NCBI GenBank assembly: GCA_964036045.1
Contig: OZ038380.1
Location: 184,164,185-184,228,184, forward strand
Direction of reading: 5' to 3'
Source: Eutreptiella sp. 'Long Island Sound 2002'
Lineage: Eukaryota; Euglenozoa; Euglenophyceae; Eutreptiales; Eutreptiaceae
Length of the DNA stretch: 64,000 bases
In this document: positions 29,611 to 40,599 of the stretch, one piece after another
How positions within the stretch are numbered: position 1 is the stretch's first letter
Layout: every line of letters starts with the position of its first letter
Program-made: the position numbers and the translations under genes
Notes under the pieces: generated by a model
The model's input: the letters and a program-made list of their open reading frames with translations, nothing else
The model's database searches: none
Told to the model about the DNA's origin: nothing

Positions 29611-30183
29611 CTACACAAAGGCCCATTGTGGGATGCGGTGGTTGACATCCCCATTCACCATGGCCAAAAGGTATCCAATTTGCGTGTCATGAGTTGTGAT
29701 GACGTCATCCCTCGTGTAGTCCAATCTTTGTCCACAGGGCCTACAAGTCAGAACTCCATTGTTGTTGTACAACCCATACTTTCCATACTTTGCTACACGG
29801 TCATCCACGGTGATGGTCTTCAATGTCCTTTCTTTCTTTGCTTTGCGTAAAGGTTTCACTGGTTTCACTGGTACAGCACGCGTGGCACTAGTAGTGGCTG
29901 AACTTGTTGCAGTATCAGCAGCGTTAGTAGCAGCAGTAGTAGTACTGGATGAAGTAGCGGACCGATTGGACGCTGACCCAAAAAAAGGGTTTGGGCGGGC
30001 TTGGCGGACACACAGTTCACAAATAACCCAATCTTCAGCACAATCAGAATGCTTCTGTCGAAGGGTACAACGATCCGACTCAGCCAAAGACAAAAAAGCA
30101 ACAGTTTCAGCATTCTTGGAGTGGCATACATTACAGGGCATAGTCTGGTCAAGAGCATAGGGGAGGGCAGGAAAAAGAGACAA
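29611..30183 (-). CDS. Zinc-finger ORF, BED-like C-terminus, copy 1
   Basis: A 190-codon minus-strand frame. Residues 15-60 form a Cys cluster: CNVC at 17-20, C39, H45, C48 and CELC at 55-58. A low-complexity Ala/Thr/Ser linker follows (about 70-108), then a basic KPVKPLRKAKKERTLK stretch. The C-terminus, YGLYNNNGVLTCRPCGQRLD with a following H, resembles BED or CGBP1-type fingers, which are often derived from hAT transposases. It is preserved without change in copy 2. DNA binding is inference. An inner start at MPCNVC (residue 15) is equally possible. Confidence 0.55.
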   Translation of the reverse strand: MSLFPALPYALDQTMPCNVCHSKNAETVAFLSLAESDRCTLRQKHSDCAEDWVICELCVRQARPNPFFGSASNRSATSSSTTTAATNAADTATSSATTSATRAVPVKPVKPLRKAKKERTLKTITVDDRVAKYGKYGLYNNNGVLTCRPCGQRLDYTRDDVITTHDTQIGYLLAMVNGDVNHRIPQWAFV

Positions 30184-31224
30184 ATGGGTGCCTAATATTG
30201 CCTATTTCTGTGCTATGGTTCTGAGAACCCAGTGTACGGGCCACTGTTCGGGGCTGTACGGGAAATACGGGATTCCCGTACGGGGGGGGGTTGAATATGA
30301 ATAGTATAGATCCCCCAAAACCCTCCAACCGCCATTGCTACAGGAAGAGACTAAGCACTTTGGCCCCCATAAACATTTCCCTGGCGTGTCACCCCCCCAT
30401 GCGGCATGCCTGTTATCCACTCAATCATCCGTGGGGGTTGGATGCCAGTCCACAGCACTCTTTATTGCTGTGAATTGGCTGCAAAATAAGATAAAAAGCG
30501 GCTACATGATGCTTCCTATCCAAGGACCCCAAAGCAGAGATAGCCCTGCCGTCTTGGGCACTGTCTAGTGGGGATGATAGCTCCAGCACCTGCCACCTCA
30601 GGGAATACAAAGCGGGACGGACTGAAAGTGACTACACAACCCCTGCCATTACAGGGTTGCCAAAGCGAGGGAAAGTCAAGATGGCCACGCAACCCGTGCT
30701 GTCTCAGGGTCTACAACGTGAAAGCGGCTACATAACCCATGGATTGCAGCTATAACTATCAGAAATACTCCTGCATAAAAGTTGTGACTACAAATAATTT
30801 CAATAACAACACCCAATTTCATTCATGGTTACATTTACTTGCAGTGCAAATACACCATGAGTACAAGGTGGAACCGCAAATACAAAAAAAACTCACAGGT
30901 ACATGTATGCATGGTGCTCTTGCGTCCGGGGCGGTATTGTATGCTGGGGCTGCCGTTGAGATACGTGACCCTGCAACAGCAGCCTCGTTGCAGGACCTGG
31001 ATATCCGCATGTTACGCAGCACGGTGAAACGTGCTCTGACTTGTGAGCCCGCCAGGGATCCTTGATCACACGTGCCCAAAAGGATGATGTGCATCCGCAT
31101 ATGTACATGATCACAAGAAACAGCGTGCTTGGCAAGTGCGCGACAAGTAGCTCCACAACAAACTTATCACGTGACAGCCTCGGTGACAACTCCATGAAAA
31201 CCCTTTTGTTGTGCACCAACCAGG

Positions 31225-31497
31225 TCAGCAGCCAGCAGATGGACATACCGGCACATCAAGAGCATCCGTGGGCTGCACAGTGGACTGCAAGCGCATGGCC
31301 GGGGCAAACACCTGCTGACCGGGTTGCACCAGCTGCCCGCTGTATGCAGCATTAGAGGCAGAGGTTGCCGCACTGAGAGTAATGCCCACACATGCACCCC
31401 CTGCAAGCCCGAGGAGGACAGCCTGCCACAAGGGGAGGGGCGCTGGGCGATCATACACAGGCTCCATTTCGGCGAAAAAAGTTCTGAGATTGTACAT
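31225..31497 (-). CDS. Small membrane-protein candidate, copy 1
   Basis: A 90-codon minus-strand frame, MYNLRTFFAEMEPVYDRPAP followed by one hydrophobic segment (LWQAVLLGLAGGACVGITLS) and a Ser/Gln/Val-rich end. The composition is plausible for a single-pass protein, but no family is recognised. An overlapping frame (31451-31645) could be an upstream exon. Both are kept in the second copy, with one base difference. Confidence 0.3.
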   Translation of the reverse strand: MYNLRTFFAEMEPVYDRPAPLPLWQAVLLGLAGGACVGITLSAATSASNAAYSGQLVQPGQQVFAPAMRLQSTVQPTDALDVPVCPSAGC

Positions 31498-31982
31498 GAA
31501 GCAGAGCGGGATCCTTCAGACTGCATTTCTCCAAAGGGAACAGTTCAGCATCAGCATCAAACACGGATGAAGTGGAGCTAGCTGGGACTTCAAGGGATTG
31601 CCAAGCCCGCAAGCCTGGCTCATTGAGCCTGGATGGAGGCATCACTCACAGTACAAAACGCTTTGTCTGGTCCGCTCCGGCGCTGATTGCAACCAGGTTA
31701 TCATCTGCTTGCTGTTGGGTTGTGTTTGCTCGCAGCGAGCCAAACAAATATTTAGGCACATAAAGGATGGTGGGTGTTGAAATAACACAATGCCGCAAGC
31801 AAGCACTCGTCACATGGCCAGTAAGCAATGTTACAAACAGAACACACATGTGTTTTCAGGTGGTGTTTGTTGTCCTTCAAGATAACAATACTACAATCAT
31901 GCGTGTGTTGTTTGCATATTGCGCAGGTATATGAGAGCTTCCCCCCCACCCCCCTCCGTCCTGCATATCAACGTACTTTTCA

Positions 31983-32190
31983 ATCTCATTTATGCACCAC
32001 GCTTTGTGATGTGCCATGACATGCGCAAGCAGATTTGTTGTGCCGTTGCAATGTTTGCTAAGAGTTCGGCAAGCTACCTCACTGCTTGTTCATAAGATGC
32101 ATTTGATGTACCCAGGCTCTTCTTCAACTTTTGTGAAAGCTGTTCACAGAATTGAAGTGCGCCAAGTCATTTGAGCCCGGAATATTGTTG
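31983..32190 (+). repeat. Direct repeat, right copy
   Basis: Second copy of the ~200-bp sequence found at 24506-24715, with 15-20% differences. Confidence 0.7.
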
Positions 32191-32679
32191 ACGGATTGCA
32201 ATGTAATAAAGCAGTTTCAGAGTTTGATTTTTGCTTCCTTAGTCGCTCTACTTCTTGCATCATCCGCGCTTCTCAATGTTAGCCCGTTCGTTGCTTCGCG
32301 TCCCTCGTGGAATGTGCAATAAATCTATAGCAACCACTGAAGTTCTAAAGTGGCTCCCATGTTTGAGTAGATGCCGAAGAACCTGTTTAGTTGATAAACC
32401 ATTTTTTTCGCTACTGCCTTTTTCATTCTTTGCCATGTGCTCAACCCCCACATTGTAGATGTCAGTGTGGCGGAGGCGACGCTATTTTTCTTTTGCTGGC
32501 AGCCTTGTTGGTGCCAGTGGCTTCGCATCCTTCAAACCGGGTGTCTCTAAATTCAGATCATGTTTCCCATGGCACGCCACCAATCGGTGAGTTTGGTAAG
32601 CCGCTGCGTGGAATTCAGCGTGGCTGTGATGGCCCGGCGCTGATGGTTGATGTTGTTTGAACATGCTTGATTTAACGCA

Positions 32680-32753
32680 GCACGATAACGCCATCGTGCT
32701 GTGGTGGCACGATACCGTCATCGTGCCCTGGTGGCACGATGACATCATCGTGC
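32680..32753. repeat. Array of three identical-stem hairpins
   Basis: GCACGAT...ATCGTGC occurs at 32680-32699, 32707-32726 and 32734-32753: three 20-nt hairpins with the same 7-bp stem and different 6-nt centres, at a strict 27-bp period. The 7-nt spacers all contain TGGTGG or a close variant. A fourth decayed half (GCGTGATGATT) follows. Confidence 0.85.
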
Positions 32754-34723
32754 TACCATGGCGTGATGATTCCAAAATATCATGTTATTTGGAAGCTCTG
32801 CACATCACAACTTGCCGAGCAACCCTAGCCTCTCCGTCAACAAAAGATTGCTACAATGTGGTGGCCCCTTCGATGGAGCAAGTTTGGGTGTTATCATGGA
32901 AGTTCTACAACAATTACATCGACGGCGTGGTAGAGAAAATCCGTTTTAACGATTTACGAGATTTTTTTTGAAAAGACAATAATTGGGCCACCAATAATCG
33001 TTCTACAAGCAATAATGGGAAAAAAGTGGATTATTTTGATGCTGCATCATCGGGGCAATGTAGTATTTCTGTAAAATATTGAAAAATTGATATTTCTAAA
33101 ACCATTCCAAACCGTATTTTTTTTTGAATGACTGCCTAGTATTGCCTTGCAACAACCCATGACAAACCTGATGGGGATGATGCAGATGTGGATGGTGGGG
33201 TGGGTGATCCCTCTGGGCCATTGAGGGTTCCTCTAGGCTACTGAGGATTCTTCTGGGCCATGGAGGATTCATCTCGCCCATTGAGGCTTCTTTTGGGCCA
33301 TTGAGATTTCCTTTTCGCTAGTTGGGAACCACCACCTCTAACAACAAAGTCGTTCTAGGCCTGTGCATGGCCGCATTGGTTGTAATTGTTGTTGGTATTG
33401 TTATTGTTGCCTCAGAAATTAGATAGGAAATGGAAGTTTCCATATGGGCTGAGAAACTGTGAAGTATTCCCACGACAAAGTATGGATTGAAAATGGTGTA
33501 CACCCGAGTCACATGTGCAATCCTCCGACTTTCACCCATGGCATTATTGTATTTGCGGCATTATTGTCATGCAGTGTGTGCACCACTTGAGCTGTTCACC
33601 CTAGAAAGGCCAGATTATCCCCAATAGCAGGCACCAAATATGCACTAGGCAGCAAGCAACAAACAGCAGGAAGAGGAAGCAAGTAAAGCAAGCTGAGTAG
33701 TACATTTGAGTCTAGAGAATTGTTGCATACAATTCTTGAGATCAACAACAGCGTTATATAGCAATAATGAATTGATTCCCGCTAGGATGAGCCCCCTACA
33801 GCCTCAAGGAGTACCATGTGAGTGTTAATAGGCCCACAAACTACAATTTGCCATCATTGCGTTATCTTCCTGATGTGAATGCCCATGCCCGGTCACATGC
33901 CTGTGTCTGCTGAGGATAATCAACTATATGCAGTGTGAAAATGGGAATGGAACGGGTGCATGCATGCTTGAATGGGGATCCGGCAATCTTAGATGAATTC
34001 CTTTTGCATTGTAATTGGTTTGGAACCATCTGAAGGCTACACCATGGGGTGAGGTGGGGACAGCAAGGGGAGGGGGGCGGGTCGCCAATTTCCCGCAAAA
34101 ATCGGTGGCCACGTGGCTCTAGTATCAGGTTGGAGAATGTAGACAGTTGGAGAAATGCAACAAAACACGCACCAATTGCTGCAAGTCATCAAGGCCGCTA
34201 CGTCAAATGTTCCTATCCAAACCGTAATGCCCAAACCGTCCAATCAAATGCTCAATGCGTGCCCCATTCCAGCCATGCACATCATTGTACGATTGCGGCC
34301 GGGCCGTCAAAATTCTATTCTTTTTTCGAATGATTGGTATAATGACACGAATCCGGCCTTTATAGCCGTCATCATAGCCCTCAACTTAAAAATCAAAGAA
34401 ATCACTGTGGGTATGAAACGGCCCATGCCCATTCCAAATCAAAACATCCGCAGATGTCCTTGTTTTTGACAGTGACAACATTTATAGTCCGGCAAACACG
34501 TACATCCGCAGATGTCTTAGGGGGCCAAGGGTCAAATCCATGCAATGTTGCCCAACATATCCACGGAAATTGTTACCGTAAAAACTTGCGAAGCATACTT
34601 AGGATTCCACAAATCGGCACTTCCTTAACACACCCAAAGGTACTTCCTTAAGACCTGTCCCAGGAAGTGCACGCCGTACGTACTCCGGCTTCCTTTGTCA
34701 CTCACAAGTGGCTGTTCAACCCT

Positions 34724-36100
34724 TGCCGTCTTAGGGGCCCATGTGTGGGCAGAATGGCTATGTCACCCCTTGCCTTCTGGGGGGTCAAAAATTTAAATGG
34801 CTACCTAACCCCTGCCTTCTCCAGGGCAGTAAATTGGGCGGGATGGCTACAATCCATATGGCTACATCACCTGTGTCTTTTCAGGGTTACCATGGTGGGG
34901 ACAAATCCTAAATCACCCCTGCCTTCTCGGGGTCCCAATGGTGGGGAGAAATCAATATGGCTGCATCACCACTACCTTCTCGGGGTGATGCCTACCAAAA
35001 AACCCCCCACTTGGTACCAAAAACCCTCCGGTTTTGTACCAAACAACCACCCGCCAAATGCTGAAATACACCCACCCCAATGTACACCCCCCCCCCCATT
35101 GGTACCAAAAAGCCCCCCTACTGACCTTGTCTGAATGGACCCCCACAAAACCAATATGCACCAACAAAAATACCCTTTCTACCAAAAAAACCTCCTGCCT
35201 TCGCCATGTATGCTACACGTGTGGACCGTTGTGTACCAAAAAGCCAACTTGGTTGCCCCTTTTATACTAAAACCCCTAGGATGGGTTACCTCGGGGTTTC
35301 CTCCTTTCCACCACTTTCTGCAACTTTTGGGCCCACCATAAGGTCCGTCTTTTTTTGGGTGAAAACTTTCGATTGCAGCCATTTACTTCCTTCCTTATGT
35401 TGCCATCTGCCCGTTTGTAGCGTCCCTGTTGCACATTTACTACCCAGCCCCCCCACCCCCCCGCGCTTGCAGTGTGCCCTTTGGTTCTTTTCTGGGAACT
35501 TTGTGGGATTCACGATGGGTTGCTTCTTTTTCTGGGTGCTCAACCCTAGGCAAGCCCTGTACAGCAACCCCCCCCCCCTCCCTCTGCCGCACCCATCTAT
35601 ATATATTTGTGTCATATTTCCGGTCCCAAAACAGCCACCTGCTGCGGGCAATATGCACGCCCCCTAATTGTACCATACAACCCCCCTAATTGTACATAAA
35701 ACCCCACTTGGGGGAAGGGTTCACCCACTTGGGGGAAGGCTCCCTCACTCGGGGGAAGGGTTCCCCCACTTGGGGGAAGGCTCCCCCCGAAATGTACCAT
35801 AACCCCCCCCCCCCCGCGAAATGTACCAACCCCCCCCCCCCCCCGAAATGTACCAAAAAAACCCTGGGGGGTTTTCTGGTACATTTTTGGGTTTTTTTTG
35901 GTACATTTTAGCCGGGGGGGGGGTACATTTTGCGCCAAAACGGGGCTTTTTTTTTGGTTCAAAGTGGTTTTTTTTTGGGTATTTTTGGTATTCACCACTT
36001 CGCGGGGTCCCCGTGGTGGGGGGAAATCAATATGGTTGCATCACCCCTGCCTTCTCGGGCCCCCCATGGTGGGGAGAAATTGATAATATGGCTACATAAC
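34724..36100 (+). repeat. Hairpin-bearing short repeat family and C/G homopolymer block, copy 2
   Basis: Counterpart of 26218-27600, with the same hairpin units and more length variation in the poly-C and poly-G runs (for example 35095, 35450, 35805-35845). No gene is seen. Confidence 0.7.
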
Positions 36101-36824
36101 CCAGGCAAAAAGTGTGGATTAGGGGTCCATATCAAGAGTGGCTCAAAAAGATGCCCGGACCGCTGACACTCCCCAATAGAAAATACTGTGCCCACTACAC
36201 TGCTCAACATTCCTACAAATGCGTTTAACGCAGGCTCCAAAAATGAAAAGACCACACTTGGAGAAAAAAGCTTGGTCATGGAGATCGATGCCAGGCCCTC
36301 CCTGAGACGCTGCATGCATGGAATCTGCATCACATTTCCAGACTAACTGTGTGCCTCCCCAAATGAGACCAGAATAATGTATCACTTTCATCCGCACAAT
36401 CCATCAGCACAAAACGGCGCTTTCAAGTAAGGTGGCAGAAATACAATGCAGAATTGCTGTTCCATTCTGCTGCAGAATTAATGAATAATCTCGCTGGTCC
36501 AAGGGATCACCACCCCTAAATTTTGCCAAAGGGAAATCAGGCCACTGTTCTTTGTGGCGCAATTCTCACACGGAATTTTCCCATAAATGCAATCCTTGCT
36601 GGAGATGTCAACACCATACCTCTCACAGCACCATGCAGGAGTGCCAGACACGGTATGAGACAGGCTCCTGTGCCAAAAACAAAATTTTGGCAAACGGTGG
36701 CAAGGACACCAAAAACAATTTTTGGCAATGCATGCATGAGTGCATGAGTGCAATGTTGAAAGATAGTGATATATAAAACGAAGTATGGTACAGGGGGCCT
36801 GCCCAATGGACAATGGAAACAAAA

Positions 36825-37211
36825 TTACTGCTTGGACCATTTATTGCCATCAGGGAACTTCATGCCGCCATCCTCATACCTGGACAGCAGGTCCTTGGGG
36901 CCACCCTTCACAGAGAAATCGATCAACAGGTCCGAGCCTTTGAAGTACCCTGTAATGGTCCACATTGGTTTGTCCTTGTAGTCAATGCCAGTGACTGTTG
37001 CTGTGCCATCGCCGTTCACCACAACTGTTCGATAGCCCTCAGGATGGAAGGGGTCACTATAAGAGCCCTCGTACACACACTGCTCTGGGGTCCCCTTGCA
37101 ATTGGCAGCCATAGCATTCTTAGGGAACAGGGAGGTCATGGCGGTCCCCACTGTAGCCACTAGTTGCTGCCGGCGAGTCACCTGCACAACGAGTTGCAGA
37201 CCTGGGGCCAT
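36825..37211 (-). CDS. Small putative thylakoid-lumen protein, copy 2
   Basis: Encodes the same 128 residues as the frame at 28320-28706, with the twin-arginine-type signal, the CVYEGSYSDP motif and the FPDGNKW end. Two unbroken copies in the same duplicated block suggest that both could be expressed. Function unknown. Confidence 0.63.
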   Translation of the reverse strand: MAPGLQLVVQVTRRQQLVATVGTAMTSLFPKNAMAANCKGTPEQCVYEGSYSDPFHPEGYRTVVVNGDGTATVTGIDYKDKPMWTITGYFKGSDLLIDFSVKGGPKDLLSRYEDGGMKFPDGNKWSKQ

Positions 37212-37716
37212 CTGGCCAGTAAGGTTGATGGCTTGGACCCGATGGATTGTGGTATGGAGCCCATAATATGTGGTGCAATATTGCTGTCAGCAGGGAGCAG
37301 CCTAGTATTGCACAGCGTTGCAGGGGCTGGTTGGAGGGTGCAGAGTGCAAAATGGGGAAGGAGGGGCCACAGTAACCGCAAGTAAAATCAATATAATTAT
37401 TGGGCTGCAGGGACAATAGGGTCGTGGGGCGGGAAATGGTAACCGAGTTACCAACAGTTGTAACAACAAGTAAGGGAGTTAAAAAATAGTAAATAATGTT
37501 ATCAATAGTGTTATCGAGACATTTACTCGCAAAACAACCCGCCAGAAATCCACAGTATATAACCGCGAGTAAGCAAAAATTTTCCACTGTACGGGCCACT
37601 GTGCGGGGCGGACCTTTTTTGGTAAAAACCCTCAGCAGGGCACTGCCTGGTGACCCCAATCACCAAAATATGTTCAGACCCTATACCACCAGTAACCCAC
37701 ATATTACCACAGACCT

Positions 37717-37786
37717 GTCATACCCGAGTTGGTAGATGCATGCGCTCATAGCTGGGGAGTCCTGGGTTCAATTCCCACCTCAGGCA
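37717..37786 (+). tRNA. tRNA-Met-like pseudogene or SINE head, copy 2
   Basis: Identical to 29212-29281 and in the same position relative to the minisatellite. Confidence 0.45.
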
Positions 37787-37791
37787 CTCAC

Positions 37792-37988
37792 CCTGGCGCT
37801 TTTTCTGGCGCTTCTGGCGCTTTTTCTGGCGCTTTTTCAGCAGTACAGGTGCACATGACATGCATTGAACACAATCGCAAACAACAACAAAAAAGCTGGG
37901 TACTTTTCTGGCGCTTCTTCTGGCGCTTCTGGCGCTTTTGCTGGCGCTTTTTCTGGCGCTTCCGGCGCTTTTTCTGGCGCTTTTTCAG
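37792..37988 (+). repeat. TCTGGCGCTT minisatellite, copy 2
   Basis: Same two-block structure as at 29287-29483, with no length change between the duplicates. Confidence 0.85.
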
Positions 37989-38115
37989 CAGTACAAGTGC
38001 ACATGACATGCATTGAACACAATCACAAACAACAACAACAAAGCTGGGAACCACAAATCTTTGCATCCAGCCACTCGCCGGCTGGGTAGTGTACCCTGAG
38101 GCACAAAGTGCAACA

Positions 38116-38688
38116 CTACACAAAGGCCCATTGTGGGATGCGGTGGTTGACATCCCCATTCACCATGGCCAAAAGGTATCCAATTTGCGTGTCATGAGTT
38201 GTGATGACGTCATCCCTCGTGTAGTCCAATCTTTGTCCACAGGGCCTACAAGTCAGAACTCCATTGTTGTTGTACAACCCATACTTTCCATACTTTGCTA
38301 CACGGTCATCCACGGTGATGGTCTTCAATGTCCTTTCTTTCTTTGCTTTGCGTAAAGGTTTCACTGGTTTCACTGGTACAGCACGCGTGGCACTAGTAGT
38401 GGCTGAACTTGTTGCAGTATCAGCAGCGTTAGTAGCAGCAGTAGTAGTACTGGATGAAGTAGCGGACCGATTGGACGCTGACCCAAAAAAAGGGTTTGGG
38501 CGGGCTTGGCGGACACACAGTTCACAAATAACCCAATCTTCAGCACAATCAGAATGCTTCTGTCGAAGGGTACAACGATCCGACTCAGCCAAAGACAAAA
38601 AAGCAACAGTTTCAGCATTCTTGGAGTGGCATACATTACAGGGCATAGTCTGGTCAAGAGCATAGGGGAGGGCAGGAAAAAGAGACAA
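38116..38688 (-). CDS. Zinc-finger ORF, BED-like C-terminus, copy 2
   Basis: Identical 190-residue product to 29611-30183, including the CxxC cluster and the LTCRPCGQRLD finger. Confidence 0.53.
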   Translation of the reverse strand: MSLFPALPYALDQTMPCNVCHSKNAETVAFLSLAESDRCTLRQKHSDCAEDWVICELCVRQARPNPFFGSASNRSATSSSTTTAATNAADTATSSATTSATRAVPVKPVKPLRKAKKERTLKTITVDDRVAKYGKYGLYNNNGVLTCRPCGQRLDYTRDDVITTHDTQIGYLLAMVNGDVNHRIPQWAFV

Positions 38689-39729
38689 ATGGGTGCCTAA
38701 TATTGCCTATTTCTGTGCTATGGTTCTGAGAACCCAGTGTACGGGCCACTGTTCGGGGCTGTACGGGAAATACGGGATTCCCGTACGGGGGGGGGTTGAA
38801 TATGAATAGTATAGATCCCCCAAAACCCTCCAACCGCCATTGCTACAGGAAGAGACTAAGCACTTTGGCCCCCATAAACATTTCCCTGGCGTGTCACCCC
38901 CCCATGCGGCATGCCTGTTATCCACTCAATCATCCGTGGGGGTTGGATGCCAGTCCACAGCACTCTTTATTGCTGTGAATTGGCTGCAAAATAAGATAAA
39001 AAGCGGCTACATGATGCTTCCTATCCAAGGACCCCAAAGCAGAGATAGCCCTGCCGTCTTGGGCACTGTCTAGTGGGGATGATAGCTCCAGCACCTGCCA
39101 CCTCAGGGAATACAAAGCGGGACGGACTGAAAGTGACTACACAACCCCTGCCATTACAGGGTTGCCAAAGCGAGGGAAAGTCAAGATGGCCACGCAACCC
39201 GTGCTGTCTCAGGGTCTACAACGTGAAAGCGGCTACATAACCCATGGATTGCAGCTATAACTATCAGAAATACTCCTGCATAAAAGTTGTGACTACAAAT
39301 AATTTCAATAACAACACCCAATTTCATTCATGGTTACATTTACTTGCAGTGCAAATACACCATGAGTACAAGGTGGAACCGCAAATACAAAAAAAACTCA
39401 CAGGTACATGTATGCATGGTGCTCTTGCGTCCGGGGCGGTATTGTATGCTGGGGCTGCCGTTGAGATACGTGACCCTGCAACAGCAGCCTCGTTGCAGGA
39501 CCTGGATATCCGCATGTTACGCAGCACGGTGAAACGTGCTCTGACTTGTGAGCCCGCCAGGGATCCTTGATCACACGTGCCCAAAAGGATGATGTGCATC
39601 CGCATATGTACATGATCACAAGAAACAGCGTGCTTGGCAAGTGCGCGACAAGTAGCTCCACAACAAACTTATCACGTGACAGCCTCGGTGACAACTCCAT
39701 GAAAACCCTTTTGTTGTGCACCAACCAGG

Positions 39730-40002
39730 TCAGCAGCCAGCAGATGGACATACCGGCACATCAAGAGCATCCGTGGGCTGCACAGTGGACTGCAAGCGCA
39801 TGGCCGGGGCAAACACCTGCTGACCGGGTTGCACCAGCTGCCCGCTGTATGCAGCATTAGAGGCAGAGGTTGCCGCACTGAGAGTAATGCCCACACATGC
39901 ACCCCCTGCAAGCCCGAGGAGGACAGCCTGCCACAAGGGGAGGGGCGCTGGGCGATCATACACAGGCTCCATTTCGGCGAAAAAAGTTCTGAGATTGTAC
40001 AT
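39730..40002 (-). CDS. Small membrane-protein candidate, copy 2
   Basis: Same 90-residue frame as 31225-31497, with the single hydrophobic segment. Confidence 0.3.
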   Translation of the reverse strand: MYNLRTFFAEMEPVYDRPAPLPLWQAVLLGLAGGACVGITLSAATSASNAAYSGQLVQPGQQVFAPAMRLQSTVQPTDALDVPVCPSAGC

Positions 40003-40449
40003 GAAGCAGAGCGGGATCCTTCAGACTGCATTTCTCCAAAGGGAACAGTTCAGCATCAGCATCAAACACGGATGAAGTGGAGCTAGCTGGGACTTCAAGG
40101 GATTGCCAAGCCCGCAAGCCTGGATCATTGAGCCTGGATGGAGGCATCACTCACAGTACAAAACGCTTTGTCTGGTCCGCTCCGGCGCTGATTGCAACCA
40201 GGTTATCATCTGCTTGCTGTTGGGTTGTGTTTGCTCGCAGCGAGCCAAACAAATATTTAGGCACATAAAGGATGGTGGGTGTTGAAATAACACAATGCCG
40301 CAAGCAAGCACTCGTCACATGGCCAGTAAGCAATGTTACAAACAGAACACACATGTGTTTTCAGGTGGTGTTTACTGTCCCAAGTAGACAGTGCTTGCTC
40401 ATTGTAGACACTGCCTGTGTGTTGTAGACGCGAAGTGCCAATAGGTCCG

Positions 40450-40541
40450 ACGGGGGCCAAAGGCCCCCGTCCGGAAAACGGGATACCAAGGGTGTTTACC
40501 CGTGCTAAAATAAGGTACCGAGCCGGCGCCAAAGGCGCCGG
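40450..40541. repeat. Two strong GC hairpins with AAA loops
   Basis: ACGGGGGCC-AAA-GGCCCCCGT (40450-40470) is a 9-bp stem, and CCGGCGCC-AAA-GGCGCCGG (40523-40541) an 8-bp stem, with the same AAA loop. They lie just right of the duplication end and left of a CCCCATGGGGGGGG block (40556-40590). They may act as terminators or belong to a mobile sequence; neither is demonstrated. Confidence 0.7.
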
Positions 40542-40599
40542 ACCGGGTTCCGGACCCCCATGGGGGGGGGAGGGGAACCCGGAGGGGGGGGCGCAAAGC

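Larger units (their letters stand above)
24731..31868. repeat. Segmental duplication, copy 1
   Basis: About 7.1 kb that recurs in direct orientation at an offset of 8500-8505 bp (33236-40373). It ends sharply at 31868 (GGTGGTGTTT shared, then divergence). The stretch from about 28000 to the end is almost identical between copies, whereas 24800-27600 shows scattered substitutions and homopolymer-length changes. It starts in a 20-bp minisatellite (GGCCATTGAGGATTCCTCTT type). Confidence 0.93.
31869..33161 (+). other. Spacer between the two duplicated copies
   Basis: It holds the right copy of the ~200-bp direct repeat (31983-32190), a short plus-strand frame whose start looks like a mitochondrial presequence (MLARSLLRVPRGMCNKS, 32279 onward; low confidence), the triple hairpin array at 32680, and AT-rich sequence. 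No confident gene. Confidence 0.5.
33162..40373. repeat. Segmental duplication, copy 2
   Basis: Direct repeat of copy 1 (33236-40373 matches 24731-31868). It extends a further ~70 bp to the left (ACAAACCTGATGGGGATGAT), a stretch shared with the partial copy at 43191 but not with copy 1. The right end is followed by unrelated DNA with GC hairpins. Confidence 0.92.

Noticed and set aside
32680-32753. Possible CRISPR array
   Set aside because: Only three units, 7-nt spacers, a eukaryotic context and no cas genes.
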